The notes under the pieces: model-generated
Told to the model about the DNA's origin: nothing
What the model saw: the letters and a program-made list of their open reading frames with translations, nothing else
Databases searched by the model: none
Part shown: positions 45,272 through 54,889 of the stretch, piece by piece
Layout: each line of letters opens with the position of its first letter
Numbering within the stretch: position 1 is the stretch's first letter
NCBI GenBank assembly: GCA_903822005.1
Contig: CAIJNL010000014.1
Location: forward strand, 157,084-221,083
Direction: 5' to 3'
Origin: an uncultured Nitrospiraceae bacterium
GTDB taxonomy: Bacteria > Nitrospirota > Thermodesulfovibrionia > Thermodesulfovibrionales > Dissulfurispiraceae
Length of the DNA stretch: 64,000 nucleotides
Position numbers and translations under genes: made by a program

Positions 45272-46705
45272 TTAATTATCCGGTTCCTGTCTGCGGGTAC
45301 GGAGGCGTTTGCTCAGGCCTGGCTGTGAGATCCCGAGCATCCTGGCAGCAAGGGTCTGGTTGCCGTCTGCCCTGCGCAAAGCAGCGTCGGTCAAAAGGTC
45401 TTCCATCTCGGAATACGTCGGAACGCGGTGCGCGGCCAGTACTGTTTTAAGAATGGCGTTCCGGTCCGAATCATTAAAGGACAGGGCTTCAACAGACTGC
45501 CTGCTGTTTAAAATGCTTTTAAATCCGTCAGTAGACAGGGCCGTCCGGTGGCGGCTCACCTCATCGAAGATCATGGACCTGAGTTCGCGCACATTACCGG
45601 GATAATCATATTGAGCCAGAAGCACCGGGACCTGTTTCGGGACCTCCGGCTTTTCCCTGCCGAATTCCTGCGCTGCCTGTTCCACAAAATAGCCAAGCAG
45701 CGAAGGTATATCCTCTTTGCGCTCCCTCAGCGGAGGCACATGTATATTGTGCGTCTGGAGCCTGTAGTACAGGTCTTTCCGGAACTCTCCAAGCTGCTGT
45801 TTCTTCAGAAGGTCCTGGTTGGTCGCAACCACTATGCGCGCTTTAGAGCGTTTAACATTGTCGCTTCCTACAGGATAGTATTCACCGTCCTGCAAAAGCC
45901 TAAGCAGTTTGACCTGCGAAGAGATGCTCAGGTCTCCAATCTCGTCGAGAAACAGGGTCCCTTCACCCGCCTGCTCGACCATACCCCGGCGCATGTCTTC
46001 GGCGCCGGTAAATGCGCCCCGGGCATGCCCGAACATGGTATCCGAGAACATGCTGTCATCCAGTCCGGCCATGTTCACCGAAATCATGGCCTGGTCATTA
46101 TGGCTAACCTGGTGCAGGGCCTTCGCGATCAGTTCTTTCCCAACTCCGCTCTCCCCGGTAATCAGCACCGGCTGCCTGCTTGGAGCGATGGCCTCAACAT
46201 ACTGGAATATAGAGAACATTTTTTTGCTGATGGTTATGATATCAGCAAATATTTCGGGCGACTCGATGCGGTCGGAAAGCAGCCTTCTGCTCACCTCGCG
46301 GCTTTCGCGCTGCAGTTCAATTATCCTTACGGCATGTAATATCCCGGTAACAATCCGTTCTTTTTCCGTTGTCTTTACATAGTAATCAAAGGCCCCTATC
46401 TTCATGCAGCGTACCGCTCCATCGACCTGGTTCAGCCCGGTAATTATGATCACGAGCACGGAAGGGTACAGCTCTGATATCTTTGCAAGGAGCTCTTCGC
46501 CCGAAATATGCGGCATCGTAAGGTCAAGAAGCACCAGGCCCACATTCTGGCTGCCCAGGATCTCGAGCACCTGCCTGCTGTCCTGGCACTGGATAATATT
46601 GGTGATGCCGCCTTCCCCGCTCAGGGCCATGCTCATGGAACGCAGCCAGGGCATCTCATCGTCAACCAGCAGCACCGAAAAAGAGGGATAGAGGATTCTT
46701 TTCAT
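45272..46705 (-). CDS. Sigma-54-dependent response regulator (NtrC family)
   Basis: A 477-residue regulator. The receiver has DD in VLLVDDE and phospho-acceptor D61 (LLDLTMPH); the usual Lys-Pro is Lys-Thr here (YVKTTEK). The AAA+ domain has Walker A GESGVGKE, the sigma-54 loop GAFTGA, GTLFLDEIGD and FRKDLYYRLQT. The C-terminal Fis-like helix-turn-helix reads NQTLAARMLGISQPGLSKRL. Overlaps the kinase gene by ATGA. Its nearest sigma-54 promoter is the one of the selenoprotein operon, 200 bp away, so it is the likely activator of that operon. Confidence 0.94.
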   Translation of the reverse strand: MKRILYPSFSVLLVDDEMPWLRSMSMALSGEGGITNIIQCQDSRQVLEILGSQNVGLVLLDLTMPHISGEELLAKISELYPSVLVIIITGLNQVDGAVRCMKIGAFDYYVKTTEKERIVTGILHAVRIIELQRESREVSRRLLSDRIESPEIFADIITISKKMFSIFQYVEAIAPSRQPVLITGESGVGKELIAKALHQVSHNDQAMISVNMAGLDDSMFSDTMFGHARGAFTGAEDMRRGMVEQAGEGTLFLDEIGDLSISSQVKLLRLLQDGEYYPVGSDNVKRSKARIVVATNQDLLKKQQLGEFRKDLYYRLQTHNIHVPPLRERKEDIPSLLGYFVEQAAQEFGREKPEVPKQVPVLLAQYDYPGNVRELRSMIFDEVSRHRTALSTDGFKSILNSRQSVEALSFNDSDRNAILKTVLAAHRVPTYSEMEDLLTDAALRRADGNQTLAARMLGISQPGLSKRLRTRRQEPDN

Positions 46706-48564
46706 AATGCAACTCCTTTTCTGATAACCGGCAGTCTGAGCAGGGCCGTGGTGCCACTGCCCGGAACTGAACGGAAAACCAGGGCCCCGCCATGTTCCTT
46801 TACAATAGCAGCACTGACTGACAGGCCCAGGCCAGTCCCTCCCTGCTCCCGTTTGGTAGTATAAAAGGGATCTGTCACATATTGAAGCTGGTCCGGCGCA
46901 ATGCCGATACCTTCATCGGTCACCTCGAGTTCTACCGCCTGATTTTCGGGATCGAACCTCGTCGCCAGCGTCACGCTGCAATTCCTGTCCGGAAGCGCCT
47001 GGCATGCATTCAGCAGGAGATTGACTATCACCTGCTCGATGCGCTGTGAATTCCCCCTTATCCTCGGCAGGTCTTCGGCGTAACGGACAATAAACGAACC
47101 GGTGAATTTCCTGATGGTATTGTCCATAAGGCGTACCGCTGCATTTGCAACAGAATTCAGGTCAACCGTTTCATTAAGCCCTGCGCTGCCGCTGCGACTG
47201 AAATTCTTCAGGTCTTCAACTATGCGCCTGATACGGTTCGATGCCTCTGCGGTCTCATTCAGCATCTGCGTCAGGTTTTCGCGAACCTCGGAATACCGCC
47301 ACTTCCCTATGCTGAAATCCCCCTCGCGTTCGTAGCGTTGCTCGGTCATTTCCCTGATGTCCGCATGCATTTCCGCAAGCATCGAGGTATTAAGGAGGAT
47401 CAGCCCGTTTGGATTGTTTATCTCGTGCGCTACACCCGAAACGAGTGTGCCTATTGCGGCCATCTTGCTGGCCTGCACAAGCTGCTCATGATTGCGGCGC
47501 AGTTCCTCTTCTGCGCGCTGGCGCTCATTCACCTCAAGCGCAAGTGAAGCGGTCCGTTGCGCCACCTGTTTCTTCAGGGTGCGTGACCAGAGGAACGCGA
47601 CAAGAAGGATGCCGAGAAAAAGCGCGGTCACTATTGATCCTATCCGGATGACCTTTGTCCACGGCACGCCCCTTGGTTCAAGAACACCCAGCCATTTATC
47701 GTAGATCTCGTCATACTGGCCCGTCTTCTTGACTATGGCCAGCCCCTCGCTGAAGCGCGCCAGCAGTTCCCTGTTCCCTTTCCTGACCGCAAAGCCGTAC
47801 CTTTGATGGTCGACCTCTTTGACAATAACGATATTCGAAAGACCGTACTCCTTTATAAGATACATGCCGGGAAGCGAGCCCATGAACATGTAATCATATG
47901 CGCCGGAAGCGAGGAGCCTGAGACCGTCAGCATATGTGCCTGTGAACACGAGATTGTCGCCGAGGCCCTTTTCTTTAAGCATGCCCTGCATCCGCCCGCC
48001 CGACATTACGATGATTTTTTTTCCTCGCAGGCCCTCTATAGATTTCAGGGGAAGAGAATCATTGCGGCCGAATATTGCGAGATTAATAATGGTATGGGGA
48101 GGAGAAAAATCAAAAACCCTTGCTCTCTCGTCCGAATAAGAGAACCCTCCCATCGCGTCGATCTCTCCGGCTTCAAGCGCTTTGATCCTCTCTTCGTATG
48201 TGCCAAGACGTATCAATACATTCATGCCCATGACCTTTGCGACCGCCCTGGTCAGGTCAATGTTAAACCCGGCAGGCTGCCCATCCCTGTCAATAAACTC
48301 ATATGGCGGATAGTTCGAATTGCCTCCGACAATGATCGCCTTATTCACGGAAGACTTCTGCCCGGCAGCATCGGAAGCAATAGACCAGACAGGACAGCAG
48401 ATGCTGAGGATAAAACCGGCAAGACAGGCAGCGGTCTTTATTGTCAGCTTGAATTGCGCGGGCCGTAACCTGCTATTCGTAAATATCAGATGACGGGCTA
48501 AAGTGCGTTTCGATATGGCGTTGAAACTGTGGGATAACATATACCTGTCCTGTGATTTTTCCAT
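46702..48564 (-). CDS. Hybrid sensor: SBP_bac_3 solute-binding domain fused to histidine kinase
   Basis: A 620-residue kinase. After an N-terminal hydrophobic segment (about 41-63) comes an extracellular solute-binding family 3 domain (about 75-300: GGNSNYPPYEFID, GFNIDLTRAVAKVMG, EAGEIDAMGGFSYSDERA). A transmembrane helix follows at about 308-328, then a coiled coil, HisKA with the phospho-acceptor His in GVAHEINNPNG, and HATPase_c (NLLLNACQAL, DEGIGIA, GTGLGLS). The sensor domain belongs to the polar amino acid/small solute class, so the operon it governs may respond to an amino-acid-like or organic-acid ligand. The true start may be further in; the first ~40 residues look unlike a standard signal. 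Confidence 0.92.
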   Translation of the reverse strand: MEKSQDRYMLSHSFNAISKRTLARHLIFTNSRLRPAQFKLTIKTAACLAGFILSICCPVWSIASDAAGQKSSVNKAIIVGGNSNYPPYEFIDRDGQPAGFNIDLTRAVAKVMGMNVLIRLGTYEERIKALEAGEIDAMGGFSYSDERARVFDFSPPHTIINLAIFGRNDSLPLKSIEGLRGKKIIVMSGGRMQGMLKEKGLGDNLVFTGTYADGLRLLASGAYDYMFMGSLPGMYLIKEYGLSNIVIVKEVDHQRYGFAVRKGNRELLARFSEGLAIVKKTGQYDEIYDKWLGVLEPRGVPWTKVIRIGSIVTALFLGILLVAFLWSRTLKKQVAQRTASLALEVNERQRAEEELRRNHEQLVQASKMAAIGTLVSGVAHEINNPNGLILLNTSMLAEMHADIREMTEQRYEREGDFSIGKWRYSEVRENLTQMLNETAEASNRIRRIVEDLKNFSRSGSAGLNETVDLNSVANAAVRLMDNTIRKFTGSFIVRYAEDLPRIRGNSQRIEQVIVNLLLNACQALPDRNCSVTLATRFDPENQAVELEVTDEGIGIAPDQLQYVTDPFYTTKREQGGTGLGLSVSAAIVKEHGGALVFRSVPGSGTTALLRLPVIRKGVAL

Positions 48565-48689
48565 GAGCAGAATAAAGGCCTCCAGCTCATCTGTCTTATA
48601 TTACAGCTTATAACAGCCACCGATCAATTCTGAAACTAAGGCGCAGTCGATAGAAACGAAAGGGCCTTTAACCAGGTCTTGTGCCCTTT

Positions 48690-51236
48690 CTATCTCGAGG
48701 AGTAGTGCCTGTAAAACCACTGTTTCACCTGTTCCACGATCACTAAATAGAATATCACCATGCCTGCCAGGACAATAAAGAAGAGCGGAGGAAGCGGTAC
48801 AAACCCGAGTAAGCCGCCGAGAGGAGTAAACGGAAGCATGACAGCCAGGGCAACGACTACCAGAGAACAGATAGTGAGCCATTTATTAGGCCGGCTCTTC
48901 AGCGGGTTCTTGTGAGTGCGGATAATAAAGATGACAAGGACCTGTGTTGCCATGGATTCGATAAACCAGCCCGTCTGAAAAAGAGACTCTCCTGCCTGGA
49001 AAAGCTCAAGCATCACAAAGAATGTGAGAAAATCAAATATGGAGCTGATCGGGCCGACAGTCAGCATAAACTTTCGGACAAAATTTATGTCCCACTGCCT
49101 GGGGCGATCAACATAGTCTTCGTCCACATTGTCCATCGGAATGGGTATCTCAGACATGTCGTAAAGCATGTTGTTAAGCAATATCTGGGTTGGGAGCATC
49201 GGCAGAAACGGAAGGAACAACGCTCCTCCTGCCATACTGAACATGTTTCCGAAATTTGAACTGGTCCCCATCATGATGTATTTCATGATGTTGCCGAACG
49301 TGCGGCGGCCCTCTATGACGCCATGCTGGAGCACTCCCAGGTCTTGCTCCAGAAGTATTATTACTGCCGCGGCTTTGGCAACATCAACGGCGCTGTCCAC
49401 CGATATGCCGATGTCCGCCGAATGGAGTGACGGCGCATCATTGATACCGTCGCCAAGATATCCTACGGTATGCCCCCGCTTTTTCAGGGCAAGAATTATC
49501 CTGTTTTTCTGATCCGGTGTAACACGGCAAAAAAGGTTCACTCTTTCAACCTGTCCGGCCAGGGCCTGATCATCCATGGCTCGAATGTCCGTTCCTGTCA
49601 GGACACCTGTGACTGGCAGTCCCAACTGGCCGCAGATATGCTGAGTAACGAGTTCATTGTCGCCGGTCACTATCTTGACCGAAACCCCGCTTGCGGCAAG
49701 GTCTGCCAGGGCTTTTTGGGCGCTCTCTTTCGGTGGGTCTAGAAAAGCGGCAAATCCCAAAAAAACCAGTTTTGTTTCATCACTTACCACTGCATGGGGA
49801 TGATCGGCTTCTACCTGGCGCCAGGCAATTCCGAGCACCCGGTATCCTTCTCTTCCCAGAGAATCAAAGAGCGCTTTGTTGGCCGTCATTGCAGCATCAT
49901 CCATAGGAAGAGGGCCGCTGTCATTGTCCGTCTCGTAACTTGTGCAAAGGCGCAGGATATCTTCAGGCGCGCCTTTCACCACAAGCATTCTTTTCCGCCC
50001 ATTGTCCACCAGCACCGAAACGCGACGGCGCTCGAAATCAAAAGGTACCTCGTCAATCTTGCTCCAGCCGGTAACATCAATTTCCTTATGCTCCAGGATC
50101 GCGTCATCCAGGGGACTCTTCAGCCCTGTTTCAAAAAAGCTGTTCAGGTAGGCAAATTCGAGGACCTTTTCACTTTCCTGTCCGAGACCGTCGATGTGGC
50201 GCTCCAGATGAATGCGCGCTTCAGTCAAAGTGCCGGTCTTGTCAGTGCAGAGGACATCCATACTTCCAAGATTTTGTATCGAGGCGAGCTGTTTTACTAT
50301 TACTTTTTTGGCAGCCATACGCTGCGCCCCGCGGGCAAGTGTAACTGAGACAATCATTGGAAGGAGTTCCGGTGTCAGCCCGACTGCGAGCGCGACTGCA
50401 AAGAGAAACGATTCCAGCCAGGGCCTGTGGAAAAACGCATTGACCAAAAGAACGAACAGGACGAGGAGTATCGTCAGCCGCATAATAAGCAGTCCGAAAC
50501 GGCGCGTACCCATTTCAAATGCAGTGGGAGGGGGCTTGGCTATAAGGCTGTCAGAGATACCGCCAAGCACCGTCTTCGAGCCCGTACGGCAGATCAGTAC
50601 TTTTGCGGTGCCGCTGACAACCGAAGTCCCCAGAAGCACGGAATTGCCTGCTGCGAGTATCTCCGCCTCCACAGGCAAGTCAGCAGGTCTCTTCTCGACC
50701 GGATAAGGCTCGCCGGTAAGAAGGGCCTGATTCACAAAAAAGTCTTTTGCCTCCAGTACTCGACCATCGCCGGGGATCATGTCGCCGGCTGCGAGGACCA
50801 CAATGTCTCCGGGTACAAGTGAAGGAAGAGGTATCTCACAGGGCTTTCCGTCCCGCAAGGCCAGCACATGCACCGTCACTGACTGGCGCAATTTCTCGGC
50901 CGCCTGTCCGGCCCTGAATTCCTGAATAAAGTCCAGCGTCACGCTTATGAGCACAATAAGCGAAATGATGACAAAGCTGGCCACATCTCCGGTGAGGGCC
51001 GATATGGCGCTTGCGACCAGCAGGATGATCACTAACGGATTGCGGAATTTGGAGAGAAACTGAAGCAGCAATATATTTCTTCGCTGCGTATGCAGTACAT
51101 TGGGACCGTAGCGAGTGAGGCGGGAAGCAGCTTGGCTGCCTGTCAATCCGTCAGGGCTTGCTTCATAGTCCTGCAGCAGCGCGGCAACATCCTTTTGCCA
51201 GAACACAGCTTCCTTTTCAGACGGCCGCGCAGTCAT
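48690..51236 (-). CDS. mgtA: P-type ATPase, magnesium-translocating (MgtA/MgtB type)
   Basis: An 848-residue type IIIB P-ATPase that imports Mg2+. Visible: the actuator motif LLTGEPYPVEK (TGEP, 174-177), the phosphorylation site D332-KTGTLT, the hinge VGYLGDGINDAPSLHSADIGISVDSAVDVAK, KGAPEDIL in the nucleotide domain, and about ten membrane helices, including the C-terminal NNMLYDMSEIPIPMDNVD segment typical of MgtA. Length is normal. There are only 36 bp between it and the upstream co-directional sensor gene, so an MgtA-type leader with a Mg2+ riboswitch is absent. Confidence 0.95.
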   Translation of the reverse strand: MTARPSEKEAVFWQKDVAALLQDYEASPDGLTGSQAASRLTRYGPNVLHTQRRNILLLQFLSKFRNPLVIILLVASAISALTGDVASFVIISLIVLISVTLDFIQEFRAGQAAEKLRQSVTVHVLALRDGKPCEIPLPSLVPGDIVVLAAGDMIPGDGRVLEAKDFFVNQALLTGEPYPVEKRPADLPVEAEILAAGNSVLLGTSVVSGTAKVLICRTGSKTVLGGISDSLIAKPPPTAFEMGTRRFGLLIMRLTILLVLFVLLVNAFFHRPWLESFLFAVALAVGLTPELLPMIVSVTLARGAQRMAAKKVIVKQLASIQNLGSMDVLCTDKTGTLTEARIHLERHIDGLGQESEKVLEFAYLNSFFETGLKSPLDDAILEHKEIDVTGWSKIDEVPFDFERRRVSVLVDNGRKRMLVVKGAPEDILRLCTSYETDNDSGPLPMDDAAMTANKALFDSLGREGYRVLGIAWRQVEADHPHAVVSDETKLVFLGFAAFLDPPKESAQKALADLAASGVSVKIVTGDNELVTQHICGQLGLPVTGVLTGTDIRAMDDQALAGQVERVNLFCRVTPDQKNRIILALKKRGHTVGYLGDGINDAPSLHSADIGISVDSAVDVAKAAAVIILLEQDLGVLQHGVIEGRRTFGNIMKYIMMGTSSNFGNMFSMAGGALFLPFLPMLPTQILLNNMLYDMSEIPIPMDNVDEDYVDRPRQWDINFVRKFMLTVGPISSIFDFLTFFVMLELFQAGESLFQTGWFIESMATQVLVIFIIRTHKNPLKSRPNKWLTICSLVVVALAVMLPFTPLGGLLGFVPLPPLFFIVLAGMVIFYLVIVEQVKQWFYRHYSSR

Positions 51237-51272
51237 GCTGCTGACCTTTCCAATATGGAATATTATTGGGCA

Positions 51273-53117
51273 CTATTTTTTCCTGGCTTCATTCTTCGGC
51301 ACACCGCCCTTCAGGGGAATAAGCACCGTAACCAAAGATCCCCTGTCTTGCAGGCTCTCTATGGCTATCTTGCCGCCGAGCACATCCGCGAATTCCCGTG
51401 CTATGCCGAGATCAAGATGCTGCGCCGGGAAAGTGCCTTCCTTCATCACCCATTCTATTGATTGCCGGTCCACCCCGCTGCCTGTGTCAGACAGCGCAAG
51501 TTCGAGGTATTTGATCCCGCCCTTCGCCTCATGAGATGCAAGCAGTGTGATGGTACCCACCTCGGTGACCCTTATGGCGTGACGCAGCAGTGCGGCAATC
51601 AGTTTCTTCAGCGCTTTCTGGTCGGTGTTGACGGCTGCCTCATCCAGATTCGCATGAATGTCGACGATCAGTTCTATTTCCTTGGCCCCTATCAGGCTGC
51701 GGCATTCTTCCTCCGCCTCTTTGAGCAGCTCTTTCAGATCACATTTTTTCATGACCAGTTTCACCGTTCCGTCCTTGAGCCGGATAAGAGTATTAAGGGA
51801 GTCCGCGGTTTCCATCAGGCTTTTCACCGCAATCGCGACCACAGGGATCTCCTTACCTGCGCGAGGATGGGCCGCTCCAAAATCTTCAAGGCTTTTTCTT
51901 ATGCCTTCGAGTCGCACCTTGACCTCGACTATGAGAACTTCGGCTATCAGCACCTTTGACCTGTCCGCAGTTTCACCCGGGGAAGTCTTTTCGCGCACCG
52001 GTTTCCTCTTGCTCAGATCTATAATCATCCGTGAAAATCCTTCGGTCAGCACCTTCAATTCCCCGAAAAAACCCTTTTTCAGATTTATGGAGCGGAGATC
52101 GCCTTCTGAAACAGACTGCATGGCCTTCAGGAGTTTGTCAAAAGGCCTGCCGATAAAACGCGGCGCAACAAGAAAGCTCTGCAGGACCACTATGGCAAGT
52201 ATGACTCCAGCGAATATCAGGTAAAGGTTCATGAAAGGACCGAGAGGTTTAGCGGCCTCCATCGCGTCCAGAGTCGCAATGAGACGCAGCCCTTCGAACT
52301 TGAGCGGAGATATGATGAAAAACAGACCATCCCGGTATTCGACCCCTTCGGTCGCACCGGGCGGTACATTGTACCTGATCTTTCCTGCGTCGGTCATGTC
52401 CCGCGAGGCGAGCACCATTCCCTCAGAATCTATGACAGCCACCTTTCCTGTCTGATAAAAACCCCTCTCAACCTTCAGGGAGGCCGCCAGGTCCGCGGGA
52501 TTGAGCTGCCCCACAATAATGAAATGACTGTTTTTCCCTTTTATCAGAACAGGTGCGGTAATAAGGATCTCCTTAACATTTCCCTTAGTGTTAATACTGC
52601 CCGAAAATACCGCTCTGTTACCAGGTGGGATATTCCTGAATACCTTGTAATCCGGCAGCTCGCTGCCGATCAGGTCTTTATTGGTGCTCGCCAGGAACCG
52701 GCCGTCATCAGACAAAAAAGAGATTGCCCTGAACTGGCCGAAATCAGCAAGATATTTTGAAAGCTTCTGCTGCGGCTGAGACGCCGCTTTTTCAGAAGTT
52801 CTCTTCTCTGTGCCCTCTTCGCCGGATGGTTCTTTTTTTACCGGCTTGGCTTCGGAGAGCGCCAGGACCCCGGCAGTGACTATAGCGCTGCCGGCAATAT
52901 CTCCAAGCGACTTCCGGCGGGTATCGATCCACAATTCCACGCTGTTTTTCTTGTCTGACAGCATAGTTACGAGCTGGGCTGAATGAAAATCCTTGAGGAG
53001 ATCGGCGGCACCCGAAAAATAGAGCCATATACCAATGCTGAAATAGATTGTAAGTATGAAGAGGACAGGAATGACAAATAGGAAAGTATTTAGACCGGCT
53101 CCGGACTTAACCTTCAT
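51273..53117 (-). CDS. Cache-type membrane sensor with degenerate kinase module
   Basis: A 614-residue protein from the Met at 53117; the longer frame from 53195 would overlap the cyclase gene. One helix near 11-34, a large extracytoplasmic dCache-like sensor (AISFLSDDGRFLASTNKDLIG, VAVIDSEGMVLASRD), a second helix near 300-320, a HAMP-like linker, then a helical region and a HATPase-like fold with LSDTGSGVD. No His occupies an H-box position in the helical region, and the N box is replaced by ALLRHAIRVTE. It may therefore be an inactive kinase that signals by binding. It is in line with the cyclase gene 13 bp upstream and mgtA 36 bp downstream. Confidence 0.78.
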   Translation of the reverse strand: MKVKSGAGLNTFLFVIPVLFILTIYFSIGIWLYFSGAADLLKDFHSAQLVTMLSDKKNSVELWIDTRRKSLGDIAGSAIVTAGVLALSEAKPVKKEPSGEEGTEKRTSEKAASQPQQKLSKYLADFGQFRAISFLSDDGRFLASTNKDLIGSELPDYKVFRNIPPGNRAVFSGSINTKGNVKEILITAPVLIKGKNSHFIIVGQLNPADLAASLKVERGFYQTGKVAVIDSEGMVLASRDMTDAGKIRYNVPPGATEGVEYRDGLFFIISPLKFEGLRLIATLDAMEAAKPLGPFMNLYLIFAGVILAIVVLQSFLVAPRFIGRPFDKLLKAMQSVSEGDLRSINLKKGFFGELKVLTEGFSRMIIDLSKRKPVREKTSPGETADRSKVLIAEVLIVEVKVRLEGIRKSLEDFGAAHPRAGKEIPVVAIAVKSLMETADSLNTLIRLKDGTVKLVMKKCDLKELLKEAEEECRSLIGAKEIELIVDIHANLDEAAVNTDQKALKKLIAALLRHAIRVTEVGTITLLASHEAKGGIKYLELALSDTGSGVDRQSIEWVMKEGTFPAQHLDLGIAREFADVLGGKIAIESLQDRGSLVTVLIPLKGGVPKNEARKK

Positions 53118-53130
53118 CTTGCATGATGAA

Positions 53131-54027
53131 TCATGCGCGTCCGGCAGCGCAAACTTTGTTCCTGCCCGCAGCCTTGGCCTGGTAGAGCGCCTCATCAGCC
53201 TGTTTTATAAGTGCCGCGTAAGAGATATCGTGCGATATTTCGGTAGTTGCGACTCCGACGCTGATAGTTACAGGCAGCCTGTTCCCTTTGTCATCGCAAT
53301 TGAATTCGCTCTCTTCCACTCCTGCCCTCAATTTCTCTCCTATCGCAAAAGCATCATCATGAACGGTGTTGGAGAGCAGTACAACGAATTCCTCGCCGCC
53401 GTAACGGGCCAGGACGTCATGCGCCCTCAACATGCCTGTGAGCACGCGGGCAAGTTCTTTCAGGACCTCGTCACCGCAGCTGTGGCCGTAGGTGTCGTTG
53501 ATCTTCTTGAAATGATCGATATCCAGGATAATGAATGAAAGCGGTTCCCCATACCTGTCAGCCCACGCAATCTCCTCCAGCATGCGCTCCATGAAGAATT
53601 TCCTGTTGTAAAGACCGGTGAGATAGTCTCTCACGAGCAGCTTTCCGAACTCCTTCATCTTGTTTGCTACATAGCTTATGTTGCGGACCCGGGCCAATAT
53701 CGCCTCCCTGAAAAAAGGCATGTAAATATAGTCATACGCACCGAGACTGAAACATCTTTTTACACTTGGAACCGCCCTTACAGGGGCTATTACAAGCACC
53801 GGGATGTCCCAGGTCGACGGAGCAGCCTTGATCTTCGCCAGCATATTGTATACCGATGGGCGGGTCAGGGCCACGTCCAGTATTATCAGGTCCGGGGAAT
53901 TGGCATAAACATCCTCAACCGTCTTTCTGTTGTCGGCAGGCATGATGCACTCATGGTCCGCAGGTTCGAGTATGGCCCTGAGTTGCTTTGCTGTTTCAGC
54001 GGAAGGCGTAGATATCAATATTTTCAT
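53131..54027 (-). CDS. Diguanylate cyclase with N-terminal receiver-like domain
   Basis: A 298-residue protein. Residues 1-120 are a receiver fold with D51 in LIILDVAL, but the acidic pair expected at residues 7-10 is missing (ISTPSAETA), so phosphorylation is doubtful. The GGDEF domain follows: DYLTGLYNRKFF (133-144), metal-binding Asp in LDIDHFKKIND, active-site GGEEF (209-213), and an RxxD inhibitory site (R200-D203) five residues upstream. It should make cyclic di-GMP with product feedback. It is probably co-transcribed with the downstream sensor. Confidence 0.92.
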   Translation of the reverse strand: MKILISTPSAETAKQLRAILEPADHECIMPADNRKTVEDVYANSPDLIILDVALTRPSVYNMLAKIKAAPSTWDIPVLVIAPVRAVPSVKRCFSLGAYDYIYMPFFREAILARVRNISYVANKMKEFGKLLVRDYLTGLYNRKFFMERMLEEIAWADRYGEPLSFIILDIDHFKKINDTYGHSCGDEVLKELARVLTGMLRAHDVLARYGGEEFVVLLSNTVHDDAFAIGEKLRAGVEESEFNCDDKGNRLPVTISVGVATTEISHDISYAALIKQADEALYQAKAAGRNKVCAAGRA

Positions 54028-54166
54028 TCTTCTATAATATACAACAAATTGGTCAGGTTTAACAGGCGCATCAGTCTATTTTGAACAGCAAGTTGTGCTG
54101 GATGGTTCCATAGTCGCTGGTCCAGATAGAAACTTTGGAAACTGCAGGGAAAGGCAAACAGTTATT

Positions 54167-54886
54167 CTATGCCGTCAGCATTTCGAGCGAGATAATCTCA
54201 ATGGCCCTGGCAGGATCTTCATGCTTGAGTATGGCGCGTCCCATGACTATATAATCGGCGCCGTCCCTGATGGCCTGCTGCGGAGTTGCCGTGCGCTGCT
54301 GATCATCGGGCGGCTGCCAAGAAGGCCTGATGCCCGGAGTAACTATCAGAAAGCCCTTGCCGCAATGCTCCCTGATGATGGCGGTTTCCTGGGCCGAGGC
54401 CACAACACCGTCAAGCCCGGCTTTTTTAGTCAATGCCGCAAGGTGCCTCACATGGGCCTTCATCCCGTGCTGCACGCAGAGATCGCTTTTAAGGCTCTCG
54501 TTGCTGAAACTGGTCAGGACCGTCACTGCAATGATCTTCGGCTTTTGGAGGTTCTCTTTTGCGCAGACCTCTTCCACGGAGTCCCTGCATCTGACCATCA
54601 TCTCGTAACCGCCCGAAGCATGCAGATTGAACATAAAGACACCGTGGCGCGTCGCAGCCACAGCAGCCTTTGAAACCGTGTTTGGGATGTCATGGAACTT
54701 GAGGTCGAGGAATATGCTCTTTCCCCTGTCATGGATCTGCTGCAGAAGCGCGGGCCCGCTCGACACAAAAAGCTCGAACCCCACCTTGTATATCTTTACA
54801 TCGTCCCCAAGACGTTCAACAACATTGATTGCCTGGGCGGCATCCGGCACATCAAGGGCGACTATTAATCTCTCTTTCCAGGGCAT
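54167..54886 (-). CDS. pyrF: Orotidine 5'-phosphate decarboxylase
   Basis: A 239-residue PyrF, final step of UMP synthesis. Visible: LIVALDVPD (7-15), the catalytic D-x-K-x-x-D region FLDLKFHDIPNT (near residues 59-70), the MFNLHASGG loop, TVLTSFSNE, and the C-terminal phosphate loop VTPGIRPSWQPPDDQQR. The start is ATG at 54886, 3 bp after the dcd stop, so dcd and pyrF are a transcription unit for pyrimidine nucleotides. Confidence 0.97.
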   Translation of the reverse strand: MPWKERLIVALDVPDAAQAINVVERLGDDVKIYKVGFELFVSSGPALLQQIHDRGKSIFLDLKFHDIPNTVSKAAVAATRHGVFMFNLHASGGYEMMVRCRDSVEEVCAKENLQKPKIIAVTVLTSFSNESLKSDLCVQHGMKAHVRHLAALTKKAGLDGVVASAQETAIIREHCGKGFLIVTPGIRPSWQPPDDQQRTATPQQAIRDGADYIVMGRAILKHEDPARAIEIISLEMLTA

Positions 54887-54889
54887 AAG

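Noticed and set aside
48601..48882. Minus-strand frame containing CPGCH, a haem-like motif
   Set aside because: Out-of-frame shadow of the 3' end of mgtA; no signal peptide, single chance CXXCH.
51237..51272. Possible Mg2+ riboswitch leader for mgtA
   Set aside because: Only 36 bp separate mgtA from the upstream gene; no room for a leader.
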